This document shows positions 1 through 8,550 of a stretch of DNA of 64,000 nt, in pieces (the first letter of the stretch is position 1; every line of letters starts with the position of its first letter). The translations under genes were made by a program, and so were the position numbers. The stretch lies in contig NZ_WHOA01000263.1 of NCBI RefSeq assembly GCF_013141715.1, positions 1 through 64,000 of the forward strand, written 5' to 3'. The DNA comes from Paenibacillus phytorum (GTDB lineage Bacteria; Bacillota; Bacilli; Paenibacillales; NBRC-103111). The notes under the pieces were generated by a model. It was not told the DNA's origin and did no database searches. It worked only from the letters and a program-made list of their open reading frames with translations.

Positions 1-30
1 TTTGGTAAGCGTTTTCAAAATGTATGAAAG

Positions 31-70
31 AAAAGCCTTCCTCTTACGTAAAAAGCGGAATGGCTTTTTT
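31..70. terminator. Putative terminator between unknown upstream gene and yneK-like gene
   Basis: The complementary arms AAAAGCC and GGCTTTT flank a second pair (TTCC/GGAA) with a loop of about 12 bases. T-runs follow on both strands. It lies directly after the stop of the minus-strand DUF2621 gene, so it probably ends that transcript. Confidence 0.5.
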
Positions 71-75
71 CATTT

Positions 76-504
76 TTATTGGAGTAAATGTTTATGCGCA
101 CTATAGTCAATCTGCTGCTTTTCGAGGAAGCTAGTCAAGCTCTTATAGTCGCGCCGTGGTGTTGCGAGAATGTAACCTTGAATACAGTGGTCACGTGTTA
201 CTTCACTTGCATGCGCCTCCAGGGCAACCTGTCCAATACGAGCTGCGATGGAATGCTTAGCAATATCTCTAAAGGCTGTTGGTACAGGTGATACCAATTG
301 ATCGAGAAATGTTTTAGAGTCTTCTGTCCATAAGTGCCGCGAACTGTCCACGTAGTGATTTTGCCAATCCAGCTTCGACTTACCGTCTTCCTTGGGCAGC
401 ACCTTTAGGAACTTCCGAAACATGAAATATCCGCCAATGGACATGAACAAAAGCAGGACACATACCCAGAAAATGATGAACCACATGAAAAAATCATTAG
501 CCAT
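76..504 (-). CDS. DUF2621 family membrane protein (YneK-like)
   Basis: A 142-residue protein with one hydrophobic N-terminal helix (about residues 5-28) followed by a soluble domain of about 110 residues. Length and sequence pattern, including SKLDWQNHYVDSSRHLW and an HSIAARIGQVAL stretch, fit the DUF2621 family typified by B. subtilis YneK. The function of the family is unknown. GGTGAC stands seven bases before the ATG. It is divergent from the endonuclease IV gene. The family call is from memory of YneK. Confidence 0.7.
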   Translation of the reverse strand: MANDFFMWFIIFWVCVLLLFMSIGGYFMFRKFLKVLPKEDGKSKLDWQNHYVDSSRHLWTEDSKTFLDQLVSPVPTAFRDIAKHSIAARIGQVALEAHASEVTRDHCIQGYILATPRRDYKSLTSFLEKQQIDYSAHKHLLQ

Positions 505-670
505 TTATTTGTCACCTCACTAGCCTGCATCAATATATCTTAAGAATTATACCTTATTTCTAGATTTCTTGCGACAATCCTAGTAAAATAGGAAGGTAGC
601 AGACGTAACTACTTTGGTCTTCCATACCTAAGTGGTTGCGTAGTAGACACACAAAAAGGAGTTAACCATT

Positions 671-1798
671 ATGCCCAAAATTGGCTCACACGTTTCGTTC
701 TCAGATAAAGGCTTGTTAAATGCAGCAGAAGAGGCAGTCACATACGGTTCTTCCACATTTATGATATACACAGGTGCCCCACAAAATACGCGCCGTAAAC
801 CGATTGAGGATCAATTTATCGAAGAAGGTAAAGCAGTAATGGAGAAGCATGCGATGAACGAAATCGTCGTACACGCTCCCTACATTATTAATCTAGGTTC
901 TTATAAAGAAGATACCTTTGAGTTAGCCGTGCGTTTCCTTCAGGAAGAAATTCGTCGGACCGACTACATTGGCGTTCGCAATATCGTTCTTCACCCTGGG
1001 GCTTACACGGACAAGGATGCGGAGTATGGCATTGCCAGAATCGCGGAAGGTCTCAATGAAGTACTTGCAGGGGTTAAAGATACGAATGTGAACATCGCGC
1101 TGGAAACAATGGCTGGCAAAGGGACAGAGATCGGCCGCAGCTTTGAGGAATTAGCTGAAATTATGGAGCAAGTTGAGTTTAACAACAAATTATCCGTTTG
1201 TCTGGACACTTGCCATATTCATGACGCTGGGTATGATATTGTGAACGACCTCGATGGCGTTCTGCATCATTTTGACAAAGTAATCGGTCTAGAAAAGCTT
1301 GGAGTTATTCACTTGAATGATAGTAAAAATCCTCGCGGAGCTAGCAAGGACCGTCACGCGCCGCTTGGCTCAGGTTGGATTGGCTTTGAGGCTATGAATA
1401 ATGTTGCCAACCATGAGAAGCTGCAGCATTTGCCTATGATTCTTGAGACTCCTTGGATCGGTAAAGAAGATAAAACGCAGCGTCCGATGTACGAAGCAGA
1501 AATAGCGCTGTTGTCCGGTAACCTTAATGGACGTTTTGGCGGCGAATTCTTGGATCATGTAGAGCGAATTGACTTTTTGTTAGGCAAAAAAGAGATTCAT
1601 TTCCGTGATTTCGTTCTGAATACATGGGAATTATTGAAAAATGATGCCAAAGCCAAGAAAGCGGACGGACGTGAGCCGCTGGAGCGTTTGTATGATATTC
1701 TACATGAAGAAAATCTTTTCTCTGACCTTAGTGAGGAGCAGATTAATCAACGTTTGATCGTTTGGCTCGCAGGTAAAGAGATACTCAAGAAAGCATAA
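671..1798 (+). CDS. nfo: Deoxyribonuclease IV (AP endonuclease), C-terminally extended
   Basis: A TIM-barrel AP endonuclease that cuts DNA 5' to abasic sites in base excision repair. Metal-binding motifs of the family are visible: VVHAPYIINL, NIVLHPGAY, ALETMAGKGTEIG, CLDTCHIHDAGYD, GVIHLNDSKNPRGASKDRH and LPMILETP. These supply the His, Glu and Asp ligands of the trinuclear zinc site. Family members are usually 280-300 residues. This one has 375, with a charged tail after about residue 290 (HFRDFVLNTWELLKNDAKAK and on to a C-terminal IVWLAGKEILKKA). The start is well supported by AAAAAGGAGT ten bases upstream. The role of the tail is unknown; it may be helical and contact DNA or a partner. 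Confidence 0.93.
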   Translation: MPKIGSHVSFSDKGLLNAAEEAVTYGSSTFMIYTGAPQNTRRKPIEDQFIEEGKAVMEKHAMNEIVVHAPYIINLGSYKEDTFELAVRFLQEEIRRTDYIGVRNIVLHPGAYTDKDAEYGIARIAEGLNEVLAGVKDTNVNIALETMAGKGTEIGRSFEELAEIMEQVEFNNKLSVCLDTCHIHDAGYDIVNDLDGVLHHFDKVIGLEKLGVIHLNDSKNPRGASKDRHAPLGSGWIGFEAMNNVANHEKLQHLPMILETPWIGKEDKTQRPMYEAEIALLSGNLNGRFGGEFLDHVERIDFLLGKKEIHFRDFVLNTWELLKNDAKAKKADGREPLERLYDILHEENLFSDLSEEQINQRLIVWLAGKEILKKA

Positions 1799-1864
1799 TA
1801 TAGATAACAGTAAACTAAAAAGAAAGCTTTCTTACAGAAAGTTAAAGCTATTAGGGGGATTAAC

Positions 1865-2764
1865 ATGGAACAGGGAAGTACGAATAACTCATTACGTAGG
1901 GAGAGCGTGATGCTGAATAGGGCAAGAATGTTGATCTCATGTCCGGATCAGCCGGGAATCGTCGCGGCGGTCTCACAATTTTTGTTTGAATATGGTGCGA
2001 ATATCGTGCAATCCGATCAATACACAATGGATCCTGAAGGCGGCATGTTTTTCATCCGGATCGAGTTCGATTTAATGGAGCTTGGGAGACGGGTTGACCA
2101 GTTGAGAAAGGATTTCTCTGTCGTTGCGGACAAGTTCTCCATGGATTGGAGTCTTTCTCTTGCTAGTCAGAAGAAGCGCATCGCTATCTTCGTATCGAAG
2201 GAAGATCATGCTTTGCTTGAGCTGCTTTGGCACTGGCGCGCGGGTGATCTTAACGCAGATATTGCGATGGTCATTAGTAATCATCCGGACATGCAGTCGC
2301 TGGTTGAGCCTTTTGGAATTCCATATCACCATATTCCGGTTACGGCGGATACGAAGGCAGAAGCCGAGCGTCGCCAGCTTGAAGTCGTTGGAGACAATGT
2401 TGATGCGATCGTATTGGCTCGCTATATGCAGATCGTTTCGCCTTCGTTTATTAAACACTACGCTAACCGTATGATTAATATCCATCACTCCTTCTTGCCT
2501 GCCTTTGTCGGCGGGAAGCCTTATGCGCAAGCCCATAATCGTGGGGTGAAAATCATTGGTGCTACCGCACATTATGTGACCGATGAATTGGATGGCGGAC
2601 CTATTATTGAGCAGGACGTCCAAAGGGTTAGCCACCGTGATAACGTCGAAGATTTGAAAAGAATCGGTCGACATATTGAACGGATCGTCCTTGCTAGAGC
2701 GGTAGCTTGGCATGTAGAAGATCGAATTATTGTGCATAATAATAAGACAGTTGTATTTAACTAA
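1865..2764 (+). CDS. purU: Formyltetrahydrofolate deformylase PurU
   Basis: Hydrolyses 10-formyl-THF to THF and formate, balancing one-carbon pools. An N-terminal ACT domain (about residues 20-100; RMLISCPDQPGIVAAVSQFL) precedes a formyltransferase-like catalytic domain with NMINIHHSFLPAFVGGKPY and GATAHYVTDELDGGPII, where the Asn, His and Asp catalytic residues lie. At 299 residues it matches the family. The ATG at 1865 has AGGGGG upstream; an ATG at 1910 with its own GGGAG is a possible alternative start. A hairpin follows the gene. Confidence 0.95.
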   Translation: MEQGSTNNSLRRESVMLNRARMLISCPDQPGIVAAVSQFLFEYGANIVQSDQYTMDPEGGMFFIRIEFDLMELGRRVDQLRKDFSVVADKFSMDWSLSLASQKKRIAIFVSKEDHALLELLWHWRAGDLNADIAMVISNHPDMQSLVEPFGIPYHHIPVTADTKAEAERRQLEVVGDNVDAIVLARYMQIVSPSFIKHYANRMINIHHSFLPAFVGGKPYAQAHNRGVKIIGATAHYVTDELDGGPIIEQDVQRVSHRDNVEDLKRIGRHIERIVLARAVAWHVEDRIIVHNNKTVVFN

Positions 2765-2772
2765 AATAGATT

Positions 2773-2805
2773 TAGGCTGTGTCCATTGCTGGATGCAGCC
2801 TATTT
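2773..2805 (+). terminator. Hairpin terminator after purU
   Basis: An imperfect stem (TAGGCTG with CAGCCTA, and TCC with GGA inside) starts nine bases after the purU stop and is followed by a short T-rich tract. Confidence 0.6.
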
Positions 2806-2954
2806 GCTAATGAACGCTTAGGCTGATGATGTTTTAGCGGCTTATTGTGGCAAAGCATTAAAGCAAATGGTACAATAATGCAAGCGGGAATAGTAACTTG
2901 TATGTACAAGTCATTGATTGACGAAAATACAGAAATATAGGAGGGAATTTTCGA

Positions 2955-4976
2955 ATGACAGTAACAAACAAAACAATTGAACAATTAGCGGTCGACACGA
3001 TCCGTACTTTGGGTATCGATGCCGTTGAGAAAGCCAAATCAGGTCACCCAGGTATGGTCATGGGGGCTGCTCCAATGGCTTACGTGCTGTGGAAACAGCA
3101 TATGAAGCACAATCCATCTAATCCTAAATGGGTCAATCGTGACCGTTTCGTACTTTCTGCCGGCCACGGATCCATGCTTCTATACAGCCTACTTCACTTG
3201 TGTGGATATGATCTGCCAATGGAAGAGATCAAAAACTTCCGCCAATGGGGAAGCAAAACACCAGGGCATCCGGAATACGGTCATACAGCAGGCGTTGACG
3301 CGACTACGGGTCCACTTGGACAAGGTATTGGTATGGCAGTTGGTATGGCCATGGCGGAAGCTCACCTGAGAGAGACTTACAATAAAGAGAATTTCCCTGT
3401 AATCGACCATTATACATACGCAATCTGTGGTGATGGCGATATGATGGAAGGCGTTTCATCAGAAGCGGTTTCCTTAGCAGCTCACCTTAAATTGGGCAAA
3501 TTAATCATGCTGTACGATTCCAATGATATCTCGCTGGATGGCGAGCTTAATATGGCATTTTCCGAGAACGTTGAGAAGCGTTTTGAAGCTTACGGTTGGC
3601 AAGTGCTGCGCGTAGAAGAGCAAAATGATCTTGCAGCGATTTCCAAAGCAATTGCTGAAGCGAAAGCTGACACAACGCGTCCAACTTTGATTGAAGTGAA
3701 AACGACAATCGGTTTCGGCAGCCCGAACAAAGGCGGCAAAGGCGGACACGTTGGACCTCACGGATCTCCGCTTGGCGGCGAAGAAGTGAAGCTGACGAAG
3801 CAAGCTTACGGCTGGCCGGAAGAGCCGGACTTCTTAGTTCCAGACGAAGTAAGAGCGCACTACGCAGAAATTCAAAAAGAAGGCGCTGCAGCTGAACAAG
3901 CATGGAGCAACTTGTTGAATGACTACATCAAAGCATATCCGGAATTGGGTAACCAGTTCAGCGCGGCAGTAAATAATGAATTACCAGCAGGCTGGGACGC
4001 AGATCTTCCAGTTTACAGCACATCAGACAAGCCTATGGCTACTCGTGTTGCTTCCGGTAATGCAATCAATGCGATTGCACCTAATTTGCCGCAATTGATC
4101 GGTGGTTCCGCGGATCTGGCAAGCTCGAACAACACCATGATCAAAGGCGAATCCAACTATAGCGCAAGCAATTATGCAGGCCGCAACGTATGGTTTGGTG
4201 TTCGTGAATTCGGTATGGGTACAGCGATGAACGGTATGGCTCTGCATGGTGGAGTTAAAATATACGGGGCTACATTCTTCGTATTCTCCGATTATCTGCG
4301 TGCATCGATTCGTCTTGCTGCGCTTATGCAGCTTCCGGTGATCTACGTTCTAACACATGACAGCATCGCTGTTGGTGAAGATGGACCGACGCATGAACCG
4401 GTTGAACAATTGCCAGCGCTACGTGTCATTCCGGGCATCACCGTTATTCGCCCAGCTGATGGTAACGAAACATCAGAAGCATGGCGCTATGCGATTTCCC
4501 AAGCTAAGGGGCCAGTTGCACTCGTGTTGACTCGTCAAAACCTGCCGATTCTTGAAGGAACTGTTCAAGGCGCGAAAGAAAACCTAAGCAAAGGCGGATA
4601 CGTTGTATCCGATGCTACAAATGGTAAGCCAGTTGCACAAATTCTGGCAACAGGCTCCGAAGTACAATTGGCAGTCGCGGCGCAAAAGCTTCTTGAAGCC
4701 GAAGGCATTAACGTACGTGTCGTCAGCTTGCCAAGCTTGGAGCTGTTCGAGAAACAGTCCAAAGAATATAAAGACTCTGTCATTCTGCCGGAAGTGAAGA
4801 AGCGTCTAGCTGTTGAGATGGCTTACCCACTAGGTTGGGAACGTTACGTTGGTGACGAAGGATCCATCCTCGGTATCTCTACATTTGGAGCATCCGCACC
4901 AGGAGATTTGGTTCTCAAAGAATACGGATTCTACCCAGAAAACGTAGCAGCTAGAGTGAAAGCTCTATTGTCTTAG
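2955..4976 (+). CDS. tkt: Transketolase
   Basis: Thiamine-diphosphate enzyme of the non-oxidative pentose phosphate pathway that moves two-carbon ketol units between sugar phosphates. The N-terminal PP domain carries KSGHPGMVMGAAPMAYVLW, SAGHGSMLLY and the ThDP motif GDGDMMEG to DSNDISLDG. The Pyr domain has GVREFGMGTAMNG (with the catalytic Glu), THDSIAVGEDGPTHEPVEQL and RPADGNE. The C-terminal domain follows. At 673 residues it is full length. TAGGAGGG lies about nine bases before the ATG. It appears monocistronic; ppnP follows after a weak hairpin. Confidence 0.97.
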   Translation: MTVTNKTIEQLAVDTIRTLGIDAVEKAKSGHPGMVMGAAPMAYVLWKQHMKHNPSNPKWVNRDRFVLSAGHGSMLLYSLLHLCGYDLPMEEIKNFRQWGSKTPGHPEYGHTAGVDATTGPLGQGIGMAVGMAMAEAHLRETYNKENFPVIDHYTYAICGDGDMMEGVSSEAVSLAAHLKLGKLIMLYDSNDISLDGELNMAFSENVEKRFEAYGWQVLRVEEQNDLAAISKAIAEAKADTTRPTLIEVKTTIGFGSPNKGGKGGHVGPHGSPLGGEEVKLTKQAYGWPEEPDFLVPDEVRAHYAEIQKEGAAAEQAWSNLLNDYIKAYPELGNQFSAAVNNELPAGWDADLPVYSTSDKPMATRVASGNAINAIAPNLPQLIGGSADLASSNNTMIKGESNYSASNYAGRNVWFGVREFGMGTAMNGMALHGGVKIYGATFFVFSDYLRASIRLAALMQLPVIYVLTHDSIAVGEDGPTHEPVEQLPALRVIPGITVIRPADGNETSEAWRYAISQAKGPVALVLTRQNLPILEGTVQGAKENLSKGGYVVSDATNGKPVAQILATGSEVQLAVAAQKLLEAEGINVRVVSLPSLELFEKQSKEYKDSVILPEVKKRLAVEMAYPLGWERYVGDEGSILGISTFGASAPGDLVLKEYGFYPENVAARVKALLS

Positions 4977-4984
4977 TTAAAGGT

Positions 4985-5020
4985 AGCCACAGCCCACCAC
5001 CGCGTGGGCTTGGCTTTATT
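4985..5020 (+). terminator. Weak hairpin after tkt
   Basis: AGCC and GGCT enclose the stem AGCCCAC/GTGGGCT, followed by TTATT. It has no strong T-run, so it could be a partial terminator or processing site between tkt and ppnP. Confidence 0.4.
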
Positions 5021-5051
5021 CTTAGTCATTTTAGAGGGGGAGCCAATCACC

Positions 5052-5369
5052 ATGTCTAGCTTTGAAAATGTAACTGTATTAACGAAAGCTAATGTTTATT
5101 TCGACGGTAAAGTAACTAGCCGCACCGTTCAATTCGCCGATGGCACCAAAAAAACACTCGGCATTTTGCTCCCGGGTGAGTATGAATTCGGAACAGATGT
5201 TAAAGAAATCATGGAAATCCAAGCTGGTGAGCTGAACGTATTGCTTCCAGGCAGCAGCGAATGGATTACCATTAGCGGCCAAGGTGAATTCACAGTTCCC
5301 GCCAATGCAAAATTCAAGCTCGAAGTGAAAACAGTAAGCGATTATATTTGCTCTTATATTCATGAGTAA
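5052..5369 (+). CDS. ppnP: Pyrimidine/purine nucleoside phosphorylase PpnP (DUF1255)
   Basis: A single-domain cupin of 105 residues of the PpnP/YaiE family, which phosphorolyses several nucleosides to base and ribose 1-phosphate. The family pattern is clear: VYFDGKVTSRTVQFADGTKKT, GILLPGEYEFGT, AGELNVLLPGSSEW and a C-terminal DYICSYI. The ATG at 5052 is chosen because AGAGGGGG lies nine to ten bases before it; an upstream in-frame ATG-like start at 5004 would lie in the tkt-ppnP spacer. Ribose phosphate from this reaction feeds the pathway of the upstream transketolase. Confidence 0.9.
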   Translation: MSSFENVTVLTKANVYFDGKVTSRTVQFADGTKKTLGILLPGEYEFGTDVKEIMEIQAGELNVLLPGSSEWITISGQGEFTVPANAKFKLEVKTVSDYICSYIHE

Positions 5370-5395
5370 AAGTATGGGGAGGCTAAACTCCCGAC

Positions 5396-5455
5396 AAAGA
5401 ATCCCATACATCTATTGGACAAAATGTTCAATGGATGTATGGGATTCTTTTTTTT
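5396..5455 (+). terminator. Strong terminator after ppnP
   Basis: A long stem (AAAGAATCCCATACATC paired with GATGTATGGGATTCTTT, plus ATTG/CAAT) is followed by an eight-base T-run. Confidence 0.9.
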
Positions 5456-5536
5456 GTCATGATCCTCGTCACGCCTTATTAACTCTCTAATAAGATATGG
5501 CCGCCGTCCACGTAAGAGAAACGGCTACTCGGGCTA

Positions 5537-5795
5537 CTACGTTAGTTTCAAAATTTCGGAAAGCCTTTGAATAAAGGTCGAATTTTCTTCTTCTGTCCCC
5601 ACTGAAACGCGAATATGGTGAGGAAGTGTAATGACAAGTGTACGTGTTCAACATCATGAAGAGCAGCTGCCGCGGCGGCCTGAGCCAAAGTATTAACATT
5701 AATACGACTTTGGATAAACCCTGATCGCTTTGAAGCTCCCAGATGGGCTTTCCCGGGGTATAGGGGGTAATGTTAGCTGCAAAGTAACCATCCAA
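5537..5795 (-). pseudogene. hisC: hisC relic: histidinol-phosphate aminotransferase reduced to three fragments
   Basis: Three pieces of HisC lie in order on the minus strand in three different frames. First is an N-terminal piece from the ATG at 5795 (NITPYTPGKPIWELQSDQGL), the typical HisC start 'YxPGKPIxEvQ'. It runs straight into NVNTLAQAAAAAALHDVEHV, the family's conserved region near residue 255. This in turn joins LPHHIRVSVGTEEENSTF and QRLSEIL, the C-terminus, ending at the TAG at 5537-5539. About 220 residues including the PLP-binding lysine are gone at the first junction and some 60 at the second. The product cannot be an enzyme. Fragment identity is from knowledge of the family; the deletion sizes are estimates. 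Confidence 0.8.
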
Positions 5796-5971
5796 TCCGT
5801 GTTCTTTCTACCAATCCAGTTCATATGAGCTTTGTTGATATGTAATGGTTGGTGACAAAAGAAACGAAATGGATGGTTACGCATGAACATCTATCTATTA
5901 CGATCAATCAGAAATAAGATATTTGTGCCATCCGTCATTGGAAAAATAATGGGAATAAATAGGGGGACAGA

Positions 5972-7447
5972 ATGGATCATCAGAAGACACCGTTGTTTAC
6001 GGCATTAGTGCAGCACGCAGCAAGCGATCCGCTGCCTTTTCATATTCCAGGTCATAAAAAAGGGAAAGGAATGGACCCCGAATTTCGGGCATTTGTAGGA
6101 GATAATGCATTATCGATTGATCTTATCAATATAGTTCCGCTCGATGATTTGCATCAGCCGACAGGCGTAATTCGCGAAGCTGAACAGCTCGCGGCAGATG
6201 CATTTGGCGCGGACCATACGCTATTTTCCATACAAGGCACAACAGGGGCCATCATGACCATGATCATGTCAGTCTGTTCACCTGGAGACAAAATCATGAT
6301 ACCTCGAAATGCTCATAAATCTATTTTGTCGGCCGTTATTTTTGCAGGAGCCATCCCTGTATGGGTATCGCCGGAAAAGGATGACAGACTAGGTATCGAG
6401 CATGGAGTGACAACAAAATCCGTGTTGCAGGCGTTGGAGCGAAATATGGATGTGAAAGCCGTTCTCGTCATCAATCCGACTTATTACGGAACAAGCATCG
6501 ATTTACTCGAAATGGTCGAACTTGTTCATAGCTATGGAATCCCTGTTCTTGTGGATGAAGCACACGGCACGCTTATCCACTAGGCGGGTGCAGATATGGC
6601 GGCAACCAGCGTTCATAAGCTTGGCGGTTCGATGACGCAGAGCTCGATTTTAAATGTGAAGGGCAATCGGGTAAGCATAGAGAGGATTCGTACTTTAATG
6701 AGTATGCTGACGACAACCTCGACATCCTATTTGCTGCTTGCTTCCTTGGATACAGCCCGAAGACAATTGGCTGTGAACGGACAAGCGCTTGCCGAGAAAA
6801 CGATAATCTTAGCCCAGTGTGCCCGTCGCCAGATCAATGAGATTCCAGGGCTCTACTGCTATGGAGACGAGATACTCCAAGCAAGGGGTGTTTTCCATTA
6901 TGATCCTACGAAGCTCTGTATTCATCTTGGGCAGCTGGGCATCTCCGGATATGAGGCTGAACAATGGCTGCGGGCCAATGACAGGATTGAGGTCGAGCTT
7001 AGCGATCTTACCAATATTCTGTGTCTAATCACGTTGGGAGACTCGGAGCAGGAAGTGAACCTGCTGCTTCATGCGTTGCGACGAATGTCCGCCGCCTTTA
7101 TCACCAATGAGGTTAACCAGTGCATAGTTCCACCGATGGTTCCTGAGGCCACGCGATTTGAATGGTCACCCAGAGATGCTTTCTATGCGGATACAGAAAT
7201 AGCGTACTTTCATCAATCTTGTGGACGAATTATTGCAGAATTCATTTATGTATATCCACCGGGCATTCCCATATTAATGCCAGGACAAATGATATCCCAG
7301 GAAATCATTGATTATATCAAGCTGCATTTGGAAGCAGGTCTCCCCGTTAAAGGGCCGGAGGACCCAAGTATTCAAAAAATTAGGGTCGTGGCCACTACCC
7401 AGCAGGAGATGCTTTCGCAAAAAAGCAGATACGTAATCCCCGACTAA
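5972..7447 (+). pseudogene. Orn/Lys/Arg decarboxylase (SpeA/YaaO type) broken by in-frame TAG and short deletion
   Basis: A fold-type-I PLP decarboxylase of the arginine/lysine decarboxylase family, the first step of polyamine synthesis. The first 203 codons hold PFHIPGHKKGKGMDPEF, FSIQGTTGAIMTMIMSV and LVDEAHG. A TAG at 6581-6583 follows, and the same frame continues with AGADMAATSVHKLGGSMTQSS, which contains the PLP lysine (SVHK), to the stop at 7447. In intact members DEAHG and AGADMA are separated by about 16 residues (roughly HF-HxxLPLSAMQ). Only five residues and the stop remain, so about ten codons were lost. Everything else looks intact, which suggests recent inactivation. It lies beside the hisC relic. 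Confidence in pseudogene status is high unless the TAG is a sequencing artefact. Confidence 0.85.
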
Positions 7448-7605
7448 GAAGTGTTTTTATATGTCTAAACCTTGTCGTATTTGTATCGAATCATTGAACA
7501 TGGTCGGCTGGATATCTTGGCCAGTGGTTGGTGACACATCCAGCACTCTCTTATAAAGTGATACATGATTCAAGTCAGAATGTAAGTTGATAGGAGCTGA
7601 GAAAT

Positions 7606-8514
7606 ATGAATATACCCAAAATGCTTCGATGGATGGGACTATTTTACATGCTGGTAATTCTGGTATTCATAACCACCGGGTGCGCGGAAAACATCGTTGT
7701 GCTGAATCCCAAAGGACCCATTGCTGAACAACAACGGGATTTAATGCTTATTTCAACCGTATTGTGCTGCATAGTTATTGTGCCTGTTCTAATTCTTACA
7801 GCATTCATTATCTGGCGTTACCGTGATAAGAAAGGACGGAATGCCAAATACACACCAACTTGGGAGCACAGTACCAAACTGGAGACTATCTGGTGGGGAA
7901 TTCCGATCATCGTTATTTTAACGCTGGCGGTGATTACGGTACAGGCTACCTATGCCCTTGAGCCGTCCAAGCCTCTGGAGTCGGAACAAAAAGCCATGAC
8001 GATTCAGGTGACTTCATTGGATTGGAAATGGTTGTTCCAATACCCAGAGCAGGGGATTGCAACAGTGAATGAACTGAAAATCCCGAAGGGGGTTCCAATC
8101 CGATTCGAGATCACAGCGGATTCTCCGATGAACTCCTTCTGGATTCCACAGCTTGGCGGTCAGATGTACGCGATGTCCGGAATGGCCATGACGCTTTATT
8201 TGCAAGCCAATGAGCAGGGGAAGTACTGGGGATCGGGCGCTAATTTTACTGGAAAAGATTTTGCCAAGATGTATTTTAACGTAGAGTCTACCACGCAAGA
8301 GGATTTTGACCAATGGATAAAAAAAGTGAAAGCTACTTCACCTGAGCTAACTCTGGATGGCTATAAAAAGTTGGCAGAGCCAGCTGCGTCAGAAGTGAAG
8401 TCATTTTCCGCTTTTCCTGAAGGGTTGTTTGAGATGACGGTCACCAAGTATGCTTCATCGCATAATCATGGCTTGTCGTGGAAGGACATTCAAAGGGTTG
8501 AGATTGAAAAATAA
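7606..8514 (+). CDS. cyoA: Quinol oxidase subunit II (CyoA/QoxA type, no CuA site)
   Basis: A lipoprotein of 302 residues: signal peptide with lipobox ITTGC (Cys about residue 26), two membrane helices (about 45-70 and 95-115), then a cupredoxin domain outside the membrane. The loop that binds CuA in cytochrome oxidases reads SFWIPQLGGQMYAMSGMAM with no cysteine, as in quinol oxidases; a COX_ARM-like tail follows. It therefore takes electrons from quinol, not cytochrome c. AGGAGCTGAG stands before the ATG. First gene of a cyoABCDE-like operon. Confidence 0.93.
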   Translation: MNIPKMLRWMGLFYMLVILVFITTGCAENIVVLNPKGPIAEQQRDLMLISTVLCCIVIVPVLILTAFIIWRYRDKKGRNAKYTPTWEHSTKLETIWWGIPIIVILTLAVITVQATYALEPSKPLESEQKAMTIQVTSLDWKWLFQYPEQGIATVNELKIPKGVPIRFEITADSPMNSFWIPQLGGQMYAMSGMAMTLYLQANEQGKYWGSGANFTGKDFAKMYFNVESTTQEDFDQWIKKVKATSPELTLDGYKKLAEPAASEVKSFSAFPEGLFEMTVTKYASSHNHGLSWKDIQRVEIEK

Positions 8515-8550
8515 TACGCTTGGAATTGAATAGTAAGGAGAGAGTTGCCC

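Noticed and set aside
2072..2737. 221-codon frame opposite purU
   Set aside because: It lies fully antisense to a well-supported gene, has no family resemblance and no ribosome site.
6581..6583. TAG as a pyrrolysine or read-through codon
   Set aside because: The neighbouring conserved segment of about ten residues is missing, so this is a deletion scar, and no PylT/PylS genes are visible.
6596..7447. Independent gene for the C-terminal part of the decarboxylase
   Set aside because: Same frame as the upstream part, no ribosome site before the ATG at 6596, and it lacks half of the active site.
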